Assembly: GCA_965116565.1 (NCBI GenBank)
Contig: OZ220699.1
Location: forward strand, 310,001-374,000
DNA length: 64,000 bases
Origin: Bin87 sp965116565
GTDB taxonomy: Bacteria; Chloroflexota; Dehalococcoidia; Lucifugimonadales; UBA3495
Direction: 5' to 3'
Part shown: one piece after another, positions 16,442-25,121 of the stretch
Position numbering within the stretch: the stretch's first letter is position 1
How the letters are laid out: every line of letters begins with the position of its first letter
The notes under the pieces: generated by a model
Databases searched by the model: none
Told to the model about the DNA's origin: nothing
Seen by the model: only the letters and a program-made list of their open reading frames with translations
Translations under genes and position numbers: made by a program

Positions 16442-17773
16442 TTAGTCGGGGGTTGCGCTCCAGACGGTGAAGTTGCCGCCCAGGGGCATGGGGCCGCCGG
16501 ATACGCCGATTTCGGGCGTGACGCCGGTCAGGGACCGGGCGCCGGCGCGACCCTGGATCTGCTGGATGCTGTCGGTGTGCATCCAGAAGCGGCTGCGACC
16601 GCTGCCGATGTTGCCGCCGCTGGGCAGGATGGGATTCGGGCCTTCGATGCTGATGTCGGTCTGGTAGAAGTCGAGCGCGTCGCCGTTCTGCATGCCACGG
16701 TAGCGCAGGCCCTCAATGTGGAACTGGTGGAACTGGGCGAACCCGTCGTACATGTTCTCGAAGGAGAGGTCGTCGGCGGAGATGCCGGCGGCTTCGTAGA
16801 TCTTGCGTCCGGTGGACGCGGTTTCGGCTTCGACCTCCTCGAGGGTGGGGGTGATGCTGCGGGGCGTGCCGCGGCTGGAGGCGTGGCCGAGGATGTAAAC
16901 GGGCTTCTGGGCCGAGTCCTGGGCCTTTTCGGCGGTGGTGAAGAGGTAGGCCGCCGAGGCCATGATCGGGATGTCGTTGTCGAACAGGTTGGCCGGCTTG
17001 GCGATCCAGCGGGAGGAGAGGTAGTCCTCGGGCGGCAACTGCTCGGGGCGATGCTGGGCCCAGTAGCCTTCGGGGAAGAGCAGCCCATTGCGGCGGGAGT
17101 TTTCCATGAAGGGGGCCATCATGTCGTGGTGCTTGCCGTACTTGGTGCAGTATTGGGCAAACTGGAGGGCGGTGCCGTAGCAGCCGGGGGCGCCCCAGAG
17201 GGTGCGGCCGGGGCTGAGGGCGAACGCGCCCGGGACCTCGTTGGCCGCGCTGATGCCGCCGTGGTTGTAGCGGCCCTCCAGGTTGTGCCAGCCCTTGAGC
17301 ACGAGGCAGGTGCTGGCGAGGCCGTCGCCAACGGCCTGGGCGGCGATGACGATGGCGGCGGACATGCAGCCGGGGGCATACATGGTGAACTTGACGTTGG
17401 TCAGCTCCGGCATGTTCTTGAGGAGCCACTCGGCGCTGAGCTGGCCGATGCCGTCCAACGGGTCGTCGGTGGGATTGAAGGCGTTGACAACGTCCTGGGG
17501 AATGGGGGTGTTGGCGTCCCAGTGGGCGCCGGTGGTGGTTACGGGGACGAGAACGATGCCGTCAACCTGGCTGGGGTCAACGCCGGCGTCGGCGATGGCC
17601 TGGCGGCAGGCCATGATGCTCTGTGCGCCGACGGAGGTTTCGGCCCGGCCGTCCCAGCGGCGGGCGGTGGGAGAATGGCCGATGCCGACGGCGGCGACCT
17701 TGCCGCGGTGGGGCCAGACACCGAGGCCCTCGGTGGAGCGGTACATTGATTCTGGCGCCATTTGAGTGGTCAT
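16442..17773 (-). CDS. Thiolase-fold protein (SCP-x/lipid-transfer-protein type), probable partner of DUF35
   Basis: 443 residues of the thiolase superfamily; the nucleophile position is C136 in MYAPGCMSAAIV. The usual C-terminal GHP histidine motif is replaced: the aligned stretch reads PSGGNIGSGRSRFWMHTDSI. This change, together with the DUF35 gene 52 bases upstream, resembles the thiolase-like aldolases (Ltp2 with the DUF35 protein ChsH2) that cleave steroid or acyl-CoA side chains, rather than an ordinary beta-ketothiolase. That assignment is inference; an acyltransferase role is possible. Confidence 0.82.
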   Translation of the reverse strand: MTTQMAPESMYRSTEGLGVWPHRGKVAAVGIGHSPTARRWDGRAETSVGAQSIMACRQAIADAGVDPSQVDGIVLVPVTTTGAHWDANTPIPQDVVNAFNPTDDPLDGIGQLSAEWLLKNMPELTNVKFTMYAPGCMSAAIVIAAQAVGDGLASTCLVLKGWHNLEGRYNHGGISAANEVPGAFALSPGRTLWGAPGCYGTALQFAQYCTKYGKHHDMMAPFMENSRRNGLLFPEGYWAQHRPEQLPPEDYLSSRWIAKPANLFDNDIPIMASAAYLFTTAEKAQDSAQKPVYILGHASSRGTPRSITPTLEEVEAETASTGRKIYEAAGISADDLSFENMYDGFAQFHQFHIEGLRYRGMQNGDALDFYQTDISIEGPNPILPSGGNIGSGRSRFWMHTDSIQQIQGRAGARSLTGVTPEIGVSGGPMPLGGNFTVWSATPD

Positions 17774-17825
17774 ATCTCACTCCTTGATTGGGTAGCTCTT
17801 GCGGGCGGGTTGGCGGGTGTGCTGA

Positions 17826-18233
17826 TCAGACGACCTGCCATTCGGGAATCTTCTGGCCGTTGGCGGTTTCCTCGAAGATCACCTGCACCGCGCCGCCCAC
17901 GGGGACTTCATCGGCGGGAGTGCCCGGCAAGTGGGAATACATGAGGATGCCGGGGTCCTCGTCGAGCATGATGGCGGCGAGGTTGAAGGGGAGGTTTTCT
18001 TTCAGGGACGCCACGGGGCAGTCGTAAACTACGCCGTAGTTGTAGATCTTGCCGCGCCCGCTGACTTCCTGCCAGGTCATGTTGTCGCCGGAGCCGCAGA
18101 GGTCGCAAGCCGGCCGGGGCGGGAAGCAGAGCCGGTCGCAGGCTGTGCAACACTGCACCACCAGGCGACCCTCATTGGCGGCGTCAAAGAAAGGCTTGTT
18201 CAGATCGTCGGGCACGACACCCTGTTTGACCAT
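17826..18233 (-). CDS. DUF35 Zn-ribbon/OB-fold protein
   Basis: 135 residues. An N-terminal helix (LNKPFFDAANEGRLVVQ) leads to a rubredoxin-like zinc ribbon with C29-x2-C32 and C43-x2-C46, then an OB fold (WQEVSGRGKIYNYGVVYD to IFEETANGQKIPEW). DUF35 proteins form complexes with thiolase-like enzymes and are thought to bind the CoA tail. It precedes the thiolase gene in the same direction, so the two likely form one operon and one complex. Confidence 0.9.
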   Translation of the reverse strand: MVKQGVVPDDLNKPFFDAANEGRLVVQCCTACDRLCFPPRPACDLCGSGDNMTWQEVSGRGKIYNYGVVYDCPVASLKENLPFNLAAIMLDEDPGILMYSHLPGTPADEVPVGGAVQVIFEETANGQKIPEWQVV

Positions 18234-18837
18234 AGTTCCCCCTCAATGCCGACAAAACCCGGCGTTACGTGCCGGGAAGTGTGGCGGAATCGGTTGATTT
18301 TGTGGGGCAAAGATTATGCGGGAATGGCAGGCGTGTCAAGTTGGGGCGTCTCGTCAAGCGCACCGTTCCAGACGGCGAGAGGGTATTTTTACCGGGATGA
18401 ACAGGATGAGCGGGATGAGCGGGATTTTCGGAGGCTTTCCTGCTCACCTTAAACGGTTCCGGTTGGGCCGTCGTGCTCAGTCGGCCGGCTCGCGATGACG
18501 GCGGGTTGCGTCATTTGCACACGCCGGATCGGCGGCGGCAAACGTCAATTCATCCCAAGTCGCGTTCAGCGGGGGACAGTGGAGTGGGCATCTTTCGTCC
18601 GCCAGAGTCGAGCATTGCGGAGCCTGTCTATCTCTCGTCGATAGTGGCTGTGGGTTCCGCAACGGACCAAGGTCGGTACGAAGTCGGCCCTACTATTGGC
18701 GGTACGTCGGCGTGGTGTTCCGGTGGTTCCTCCTTTTGATGGTGGTTCGATTTTTGGGATTTTCGGCGTCAGGTTGTGGTTCGGGTCGATGGTCCGCCGG
18801 TGGCGGCTAAACTCAGCACGGCCCAGGCTGGTTTGGA
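18234..18837. other. Non-coding gap left of the candidate RNA
   Basis: No protein gene is supported. A degenerate repeat of the type CAGGATGAGCGGGATGAGCG lies near 18390-18425. The rest shows no recognisable feature. Confidence 0.55.
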
Positions 18838-19024
18838 TTGAGCAGAAAGCTATAGTCCTAGGTTTCCATGTCCTCGCGGTCAGCCGGCTGATGGAACCGG
18901 GGCAATGCGAACACGGCGCGGTGGTGACACCCGCGGGGTTCCGGGAGCTCAGTCGGGGAATAAACCGACTCTAGGCCCCTTGGGAACCATATTCTGCTGT
19001 CGGTTACCCGACAAGCCGTTTTTT
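18838..19024 (+). ncRNA. Candidate structured RNA with intrinsic terminator
   Basis: In a 1.1-kb gene-free gap the plus strand can form nested and branched pairings: AGCAGAA 18841-18847 with TTCTGCT 18992-18998; CCTAG 18857-18861 with CTAGG 18971-18975; GGTTTCCAT 18861-18869 with ATGGAACC 18891-18898; CGCGGTG 18917-18923 with CACCCGCG 18928-18935 around a GNRA-type GTGA loop; AGTCGG 18951-18956 with CCGACT 18965-18970. GGAACC at 18893-18898 could instead pair with GGTTCC at 18937-18942, offering two alternative folds. The last closing strand abuts a hairpin TGTCGG/CCGACA (18998-19013) followed by six T at 19019-19024. No known RNA family was recognised, and no promoter or adjacent same-strand gene is evident. 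Confidence 0.45.
18998..19024 (+). terminator. Rho-independent terminator of the candidate RNA
   Basis: Hairpin TGTCGG-TTAC-CCGACA, then AGCCG and TTTTTT. An alternative stem CGGTT with AAGCCG sits directly against the T-run. Confidence 0.55.
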
Positions 19025-19369
19025 GACCCGAACCTTTTTTGACACCTCGCTATGTTTCCATGGTTTGGTGAACGCCGCTGCATGCGATGCGACGACCCCG
19101 CCCGGTTCTCGAGCGCCGGTTGGGGAACCTGACATAGGTAGGATAGAACGTGGGTGCGGTAGTGGGCAACGGGCGGGTGTCACACCTTGAAAATTGTTTT
19201 TCATGGATTTACGGGATGTACGGGATGGGGTTTGGGATTCGTGAGGTTGGGTGGCGGGAAGGCTGGGCGAGCGGCCGGTCGCCCCTACGACGGGTGGCGT
19301 TGGACGATGAAACGGGGCGGGTTTGAAGCCCGCCCCTATGGTGATTTCAGGCAGTTCGGAGGTGTGCGG
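19025..19369. other. Non-coding gap right of the candidate RNA
   Basis: Contains a loose repeat ATGGATTTACGGGATGTACG near 19203 and a palindromic hairpin (19314-19336, arms GGGGCGGG / CCCGCCCC). No gene is visible. Confidence 0.6.
19314..19336. repeat. Palindromic hairpin GGGGCGGGTTTGAAGCCCGCCCC
   Basis: Same hairpin class as at 15011 and 59302; it lies downstream of the LLM oxidoreductase gene (minus strand) and may mark its 3' end. Confidence 0.75.
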
Positions 19370-20467
19370 TCAGTCGGCGGGGGTGGCGACGGGGGCGTCC
19401 TGGAAGTGGGGCATGACCTCGGTGGCGAATAGCTCGATGGAGCGCATGACCTTGCTGTGGGGCAGGCCGGCGAAGCCGAAGTTGCCGAAGACGTGGTTGA
19501 TGCCAGCCTCCTGCACCTGCTTGAGACGCTCGGCGACGACCTCGGGGGTGCCACGGAGCGGCGGCAGGCCGGCGTGTCCGACGTCGTCGCGGCGTTCGCG
19601 GTCCTGTTGACGGTTGGCCCAGTGCTCGTAGCCCCTGGCGATGTTGCCGTTTTTGTCCATGGGCATGCCGATGGGGGCGCCGTTGGAGCCGGCGGAGCGC
19701 AGGACGCGGGAGGAGAAATCCTCGAGGCCGATGGGGTCGCGCTCGGCTTCCTCCATGGTGGGGGCGACGTAGATGGACTTGGACATGGGAGGGTCGAGAT
19801 GGGCGTGAGGGTAGCCATACTCGTCCATCTTGTCGCGCCAGCGCTCGATAACCTGGGGCGCCTGGCCGAGGATGTCGGTGGGACCGCCGGTGATGACCTG
19901 GATCTGGCGGCTGGCGGCGAAGTCGATGCTGGCGGGGCTGGTGCTGACGGCCTGGAACAGGGGCGGGTAGGGTTTCTGCACGGGCTTGGGCAGCACCCAG
20001 AGGTCGTCGACGTTGGTGTACTTGCCGTGGAAGGTGAGGCGTTCCTGGGTCCAGGCCTGGATGATCACGTCGACGGCTTCCTGGAACCGCTCGCGGCTGG
20101 TGTCTATGTCGATGCCGACGCCGTCGAACTCCTGCTGCTGGTAGCCGGCGCCGATGCCGAAGTTGAAGCGGCCGTTGCTGATCACGTCGAGCATGGCGAC
20201 TTCCTCGGCGACGAGGACGGGGTTGTGCAGGGGCAGGACGATGACGGCGGTGCCGATGCGGATGTTTTTGGTGCGTCCGGCGACGGCGCCGAGGAATGAC
20301 CAGATGCCGGAGAGGAGGCCGTGGCGGGAGAAGCGGTGCTCGCCGAGCCAGGCTTCGTCGAGGCCGGCCTCGTCGGCGAAGGCGATCTGCTCCAGCGCGT
20401 CGTTGAGGGCCTGGGACGGCGTGAAGTCCTCGTGGTAGGGGACGATGGTGAAGATTCCGAACTGCAT
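19370..20467 (-). CDS. LLM class flavin-dependent oxidoreductase (luciferase-like monooxygenase)
   Basis: 365 residues, TIM-barrel luciferase-like fold: MQFGIFTIVPYHED, LDEAWLGEHRFSRHGLLSGIW, IRIGTAVIVLPLHNPVLVAEEVAMLDVISNGRFNFGIGAGY (quoted here in parts; the last block is the bacterial luciferase FMN/F420 signature). These enzymes use FMNH2 or F420; the substrate is unknown. Divergent from the SDR gene, which starts 172 bases away, so the two may share a control region. Confidence 0.9.
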   Translation of the reverse strand: MQFGIFTIVPYHEDFTPSQALNDALEQIAFADEAGLDEAWLGEHRFSRHGLLSGIWSFLGAVAGRTKNIRIGTAVIVLPLHNPVLVAEEVAMLDVISNGRFNFGIGAGYQQQEFDGVGIDIDTSRERFQEAVDVIIQAWTQERLTFHGKYTNVDDLWVLPKPVQKPYPPLFQAVSTSPASIDFAASRQIQVITGGPTDILGQAPQVIERWRDKMDEYGYPHAHLDPPMSKSIYVAPTMEEAERDPIGLEDFSSRVLRSAGSNGAPIGMPMDKNGNIARGYEHWANRQQDRERRDDVGHAGLPPLRGTPEVVAERLKQVQEAGINHVFGNFGFAGLPHSKVMRSIELFATEVMPHFQDAPVATPAD

Positions 20468-20639
20468 TTTGGCCTCCTGTGTGGGGATTACGTAACAGAT
20501 GGGCGCAACTGTATCACAAGGGGTTTTGTTTGACAGGGATATACAGGATTGACAGGATTTTGATGACTCCGGTTGCCGGGTTGGGGGTGTTGTGGCAACA
20601 TTGTTGCCTCAGAACGGCGGAACTGCAAGGAGTGGAGCG

Positions 20640-21434
20640 ATGAGCCTGGACATATTCGACGTTTCCGGTCAGAAAGTGTTGCTGACGGGAGCGGGACGCG
20701 GCATCGGCAAGGGGATTGCGCTGGCTTTCGCGCAGGCAGGTGCGGACGTGGCGGTGACGGGTTTAACGTCCACGGGCGTGAACAAGGTGGCGGAGGAGGT
20801 GCGGGCGTTGGGGCGTGAGTGCCTGCCGCTGACCGGCGACGCGACCACGGCCGCGGACACCGACGCCATCGTGGCGCGGACGATTGAGGAGTTCGGCCAC
20901 ATCGACACGCTGGTGAACTGCGTGGGCGACGCCATCCGCAAGCCGGTGGCGCAGTTGCCGGGGAGCGACGTGCCTGGAATGACCGAAGAGGAGTGGCACA
21001 GCATCGTGGACATCAACCTGACCGAGGCGTTCCAGGGATGCCGCGCGGTGGGGCCGCACCTGCTGGAGCGGGGCCAGGGGAACGTCATCAACATCAGCGG
21101 GTGGGCGTCGTTCCGAGGCCGGCCGATGTCGGGGGCGTACGACGCGGCGAAGGCGGGGTTGATGCGGTTCACCGAGGTGGTGGCGCAGGAGTGGGCTCCG
21201 TTCGGGATCCGCTGCAACGCGATCGCGCCGGGGAGTTTCCCGGATCCGGAGCAGATGTCTGAGGAGGCGTTTGCGGCGCGGGATGTAGGAGCGGCAGATA
21301 CGGTGCCGCTGGGCCGCGTCGGGCGGTTGATCGAGGTTGGATACCTGGCGGTTTACCTGGCGTCGCCGGCGGCGGCGTACGTGACGGGTCAGACCTGGGC
21401 GATCGACGGCGGCGTGAGCATCAAGCACCCGTAA
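20640..21434 (+). CDS. Short-chain dehydrogenase/reductase (SDR)
   Basis: 264 residues. The Rossmann motif TGAGRGIGKGIA (TGxxxGxG) near residue 18, NVINISGWASF with the catalytic Ser region, and SGAYDAAKAG with the Tyr-x3-Lys pair are all present; the C-terminus SPAAAYVTGQTWAIDGG is the usual SDR ending. Start chosen at ATG 20640 behind AAGGAG. The next gene in the same direction is an acyl-CoA ligase, so it may act on an acyl-CoA or alcohol intermediate, by inference. Confidence 0.92.
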   Translation: MSLDIFDVSGQKVLLTGAGRGIGKGIALAFAQAGADVAVTGLTSTGVNKVAEEVRALGRECLPLTGDATTAADTDAIVARTIEEFGHIDTLVNCVGDAIRKPVAQLPGSDVPGMTEEEWHSIVDINLTEAFQGCRAVGPHLLERGQGNVINISGWASFRGRPMSGAYDAAKAGLMRFTEVVAQEWAPFGIRCNAIAPGSFPDPEQMSEEAFAARDVGAADTVPLGRVGRLIEVGYLAVYLASPAAAYVTGQTWAIDGGVSIKHP

Positions 21435-21553
21435 AGCATGGGACCAACGCCGTCGTTCACAACGAAGCAATAACCCGGCGAAACAATAACCCAACGAAGC
21501 AATAACCCAGGAAATTCACCATATACAAAGCGTTGATTGTATCTTGCAGTCAC

Positions 21554-21580
21554 CGGATTCCCGCTTTCGCGGGAATGACG
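21554..21580. repeat. Palindromic repeat ATTCCCGCTTTCGCGGGAATGACG
   Basis: Widespread type of intergenic palindrome (TTCCCGC / GCGGGAA), followed by a half copy GCGGGAATGACGAG at 21589. A relative with TTCCTGCTTCCGCAGGAA lies at 38462. Confidence 0.75.
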
Positions 21581-21622
21581 AGACAAATGCGGGAATGACG
21601 AGATTGATGGGGGAGGTCCGCC

Positions 21623-23236
21623 ATGACGATGCGATACGAGCTGCTGGCCCACCGGATACTGGAGGGGGCGGCGGTGCGATTTCCGAGGAAGGAGATAGTC
21701 ACCCGGATGGGTGAGGAGACGCACCGCTACACATACGGCGACCTGTTTGCGCGAACGGCCCGGCTGGGCAACGCGCTGCGAGAGCTGGGCATCAGGCCGG
21801 GCGACCGGGTGGGGACGTTCGCGTGGAACAACTACCGGCACCTGGAGGCATACTTCGCGCCGCCGACCATCGGAGCGGTGGTGCATACCATCAACATACG
21901 GCTGGCCCCTGACGACATGGCGTATATCATCAACCATGCCGGGGACAAGGCGCTGCTGATCGATCCCGACCTTGCGCCGCTGATTGAGGCCATCGCCGAC
22001 CGGCTGACCACGGTGCAGCACTTCGTGATCCTGGACGAGCCGGACGAGGTGCGGACAACGCTGCCGAACGCGGTGTCCTACGAGACGCTGCTGGCCGCCG
22101 CGTCGCCGGAGTACCAGCCTGAGTACGTGGACGAATACTCGATGATGGGGCTGTGCTACACGTCGGCGACGACGGGGCTGCCCAAGGGAGTGGGGTATTC
22201 GCACCGGGGGGTGTACCTGCACTCGATGGCATCGTCGATGACGGACATGTTCGAGATGTCGGAGCGGGACCGGGTGATGGCGGTGGTGCCGATGTTCCAC
22301 GCCAACTGCTGGGGCATGCCGTACACGGCCACGCTGGTGGGAGCGAACCAGATTTTCCCCGGCGCGCGGCCCGACCCACGGGTGATCTGCGAGATGATCG
22401 AGCGGGAGGGCGTGACGCTGAGCGCGGGGGTGCCGACCATCTGGATTGCCGTGCTGGACTACCTGAACAGGTCGGGGGTGGAATATGACCTATCGACGCT
22501 GACGCGGTTGATCAGCGGCGGTTCGGCCGTGCCGCTGGCGGTGCTGCAGGCGTACCGGGAGCGGCTGGGGATCGAGATCATCCACGCCTACGGGATGACG
22601 GAGGCGACGCCGTTGATCTCGGTGAACCGGCGGCGCAGCTGGCTGGATTCGCTGTCGGAGCAGGAACAACTGGAGCTGTGCGCCAAGCAAGGCACGGTGG
22701 CGCCGGGGGTCGAGACCAAGCTGGTGGACGAGAATGGGGAGGAAGTGGAATGGGACGGCGAGCAACGGGGCGAGCTTTGGTTCCGCGGCCCGTGGATCGC
22801 GGACCAGTACATAGATGACGAGCGCAGCGACGAGACGTTCGTGGACGGCTGGTATCACAGCGGGGACATCGCGTCCATCGACCCGGACGGGTACATCCAG
22901 ATCGTGGACCGGGTGAAGGACATGGTGAAGAGCGGCGGCGAGTGGATTTCGTCAGTGGACCTGGAGTCGGCGATCATGGCGCACCCGGACGTGCTGGAGG
23001 CGGCGGTGATTGCGGTGCCGCATCCGCAGTGGCAGGAGAGGCCGCTGGCGTGCGTGGTGGCGCGGGCCGAGACGTCGGAGCCGCTGACCAAGGACGTGAT
23101 CCTGGAGTTTATACAGCCCAAGTTCGCGCGCTGGTGGATGCCGGACGACGTGGTGTTCATCGAAGAGATACCGAAGACGAGCGTGGGCAAGTTCGACAAG
23201 AAGGTGCTGCGGGAGCGGTTTGAGAGCGGCGGCTGA
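21623..23236 (+). CDS. Long-chain fatty-acid/medium-chain acyl-CoA synthetase (AMP-binding)
   Basis: 537 residues of the ANL superfamily. The P-loop motif is TSATTGLPKGVGYSHRG (canonical TSGTTGxPKG with Gly to Ala), followed by AYGMTEATPL and WYHSGDIASIDPDGYIQIVDRVKDMVKSGGEW (quoted across A7-A8), and the adenylation Lys in KTSVGKFDKKVLR. Activates a carboxylic acid to its CoA thioester with ATP. Start at 21623 is preceded by GGGGGAGG. The last bases overlap the ccmA frame. Confidence 0.93.
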   Translation: MTMRYELLAHRILEGAAVRFPRKEIVTRMGEETHRYTYGDLFARTARLGNALRELGIRPGDRVGTFAWNNYRHLEAYFAPPTIGAVVHTINIRLAPDDMAYIINHAGDKALLIDPDLAPLIEAIADRLTTVQHFVILDEPDEVRTTLPNAVSYETLLAAASPEYQPEYVDEYSMMGLCYTSATTGLPKGVGYSHRGVYLHSMASSMTDMFEMSERDRVMAVVPMFHANCWGMPYTATLVGANQIFPGARPDPRVICEMIEREGVTLSAGVPTIWIAVLDYLNRSGVEYDLSTLTRLISGGSAVPLAVLQAYRERLGIEIIHAYGMTEATPLISVNRRRSWLDSLSEQEQLELCAKQGTVAPGVETKLVDENGEEVEWDGEQRGELWFRGPWIADQYIDDERSDETFVDGWYHSGDIASIDPDGYIQIVDRVKDMVKSGGEWISSVDLESAIMAHPDVLEAAVIAVPHPQWQERPLACVVARAETSEPLTKDVILEFIQPKFARWWMPDDVVFIEEIPKTSVGKFDKKVLRERFESGG

Positions 23237-23948
23237 GTTCGCGGACGCTGCCGTGCCGGCCATCGTGGCGGCCGGCATCCGCAAGGACTACGGCGACCGG
23301 GCGGTGCTGCGCGGGGTTGACCTGACGGTGGGCTGGGGTGAGATCGCGGTGCTGTTCGGGGCGAACGGGGCCGGCAAGACGACGCTGCTGCGGGTGCTGG
23401 CCGGCCTGACGCGGGCGGACGACGGCACGGTGCACCTGGCAGGGCGACGGATGGGCCGGCGCGGCAACAGGGCGCGGCGCGTGGTGGGATTCGCCGGCCA
23501 CCAGACGATGCTGTACAACGACCTGACGTGCCGGGAGAACCTGGCATTCTACGCGCGGCTGTACGGCATTCGGGACGCGGGCAGGAGGATCGGGCGGGCG
23601 ATGGAAGAGATGAACCTGTCGGACCGGGCGAACCGGCGGGCGGGAACACTGTCCCACGGGATGCAGAAACGGCTGTCGATGGCGCGGGCGATCCTGCATG
23701 ATCCGGCGGTTCTGCTGCTGGATGAGCCGGAGTCGGGGCTGGACGCGGAATCGGTGGCGACGCTGGGGTCGCTGCTGCGGGGATGGGCAGAGTCCGGCCG
23801 GACGGCGTTGCTCACCACGCACAGCGCGGACGTCGGGTTGGCGTGGGCGGACCGGACGCTGACGCTGGCCGGCGGACGGGTTGAGGCGGAGGCGGCGGAT
23901 GCCACGGCGACCGCTGACAGGCCCTCGCATCCCGGGATGCTACAATGA
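23220..23948 (+). CDS. ccmA: Heme exporter ATP-binding protein CcmA
   Basis: 242 residues, ABC ATPase: Walker A GANGAGKTTLLR, signature LSHGMQKRLSMARAI, Walker B AVLLLDEPESGLD and the switch His in LLTTHSADVG. It is the ATPase of the CcmABCD complex that releases holo-CcmE in system I cytochrome c maturation. The TTG at 23220, preceded by GGGAG, overlaps the ligase stop by 17 bases; GTG at 23253 is an alternative start. ccmB follows after one inserted small gene. Confidence 0.88.
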   Translation: MRAAAEFADAAVPAIVAAGIRKDYGDRAVLRGVDLTVGWGEIAVLFGANGAGKTTLLRVLAGLTRADDGTVHLAGRRMGRRGNRARRVVGFAGHQTMLYNDLTCRENLAFYARLYGIRDAGRRIGRAMEEMNLSDRANRRAGTLSHGMQKRLSMARAILHDPAVLLLDEPESGLDAESVATLGSLLRGWAESGRTALLTTHSADVGLAWADRTLTLAGGRVEAEAADATATADRPSHPGMLQ

Positions 23949-24062
23949 GCTGGCGGACCTGCCCAGCGAATTGGGCGAGCGGGGGTATGGTGGCAGGTTG
24001 CGGGATTCGCCATTGGTGGCGGCGTCAGCGTAGCGGTACTGCAGATTTGGGAAGGTTCCGAT

Positions 24063-24398
24063 TTGTGGGTTTACCGCAGCTTTGAGATCGCGGCCAAGGA
24101 CCTGTACTGGCTTTTTGTACTGCCCCTAGCGGGGGCATTTGAGGGAGCGCGCAAGATGTTTGAGAAGGCTTCGGAGATCAGGGCGGCGCAGAGGGCAAAA
24201 ATAATGGAACGAGCGCTGGACCGCGGGCGTAAGGAAGGCCGTAAAGCAGGCCGGGAACAGGCCATGGAAGAAATTCGAGACCGCTTGCTTCAAGCCGCTG
24301 AACAATTCCAGCAGAGGGACCCTCAAACAGGCGCGATCATCCTAACGCCCGAGGTGATGGAATACCTGTTGGGCGAAACGCCGGATACCGACGACTAG
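24063..24398 (+). CDS. Small membrane-anchored protein of unknown function inside the ccm operon
   Basis: 111 residues from TTG 24063 behind GGAAGG. A hydrophobic stretch DLYWLFVLPLAGAF (residues about 13-26) is followed by a strongly charged helix rich in Arg, Lys and Glu (KIMERALDRGRKEGRKAG) and an acidic tail. It lies between ccmA and ccmB, where system I operons normally have nothing, 114 bases after ccmA and 42 before ccmB. I do not recognise a family. It could be an insertion or an accessory subunit. Confidence 0.6.
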   Translation: MWVYRSFEIAAKDLYWLFVLPLAGAFEGARKMFEKASEIRAAQRAKIMERALDRGRKEGRKAGREQAMEEIRDRLLQAAEQFQQRDPQTGAIILTPEVMEYLLGETPDTDD

Positions 24399-24440
24399 TC
24401 ACAGTCGGCGTCGGTTTACTCGGGGCGGCGCGTCCTGTCG

Positions 24441-25115
24441 ATGGAACTGCTGCGGGGCGCGCTTACGGTGGCGTGGAAGGATGTGCGGCTGGAGCTGCGA
24501 TCCCGGGACGTGATTACGTCGGCGCTGGTGTTCGGGCTGATCGTGGTGGTGGTTTTCAACTTCGGGCTGAATCGAGCGCCGGGCAGCCTGGAGCCGGTTG
24601 CGCCCGGGCTGCTGTGGGTGGCGTACGCGTTCATCGGCGTGCTGGCGATGAACCGGGCGTTCACGAGGGAACTGGAGAACGGCGGGATGGATGGGCTGCT
24701 GCTGGCGCCGATCAGCCGGGACGCCGTGTTTCTGGGCAAGGCGCTGGGCAGCCTGGCGTTCATGCTGGTGATCGAGGCGATACTGCTGCCGGTGTTCGCG
24801 GTGATGCTGGACCTGCCGACGCTGTCGCCGGCGCTGGGGCTGGTGATCCTGCTGGCGACGGTGGGCTTTGCGACGGTTGGGACGTTCTTCTCGTCCATCG
24901 CGGTGCAGACGCGGTCGCGGGAGATCCTGCTGCCGATACTGTTCTTTCCGGTGGTGGTTCCGGTGATCATCGCGGCGGTGGAGGCGTCGGCGCTGGTATT
25001 GCAGGGCGGGCCGATGACGGCGGTGTGGACGCGGTGGCTGCCATTGCTGATAGTATTCGACGCGCTGTATTTGGTAATATGTCCGTGGGTATTCGGTTAC
25101 GTATTCGAGGGATAA
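24441..25115 (+). CDS. ccmB: Heme exporter membrane protein CcmB
   Basis: 224 residues, six predicted membrane helices. WKDVRLELRSRDVITSALVFG at the N-terminus, NRAFTRELENGGMDGLLLAP and AVFLGKALGSLAF are hallmarks of CcmB. It is the membrane partner of CcmA. Followed by ccmC after six bases. Confidence 0.92.
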   Translation: MELLRGALTVAWKDVRLELRSRDVITSALVFGLIVVVVFNFGLNRAPGSLEPVAPGLLWVAYAFIGVLAMNRAFTRELENGGMDGLLLAPISRDAVFLGKALGSLAFMLVIEAILLPVFAVMLDLPTLSPALGLVILLATVGFATVGTFFSSIAVQTRSREILLPILFFPVVVPVIIAAVEASALVLQGGPMTAVWTRWLPLLIVFDALYLVICPWVFGYVFEG

Positions 25116-25121
25116 CGAATC

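Noticed and set aside
18911..18942. T-box leader on either strand
   Set aside because: GGTGGTGACACC and its complement are reminiscent of the T-box sequence, but there is an insertion, no Stem I, and no suitable downstream gene.
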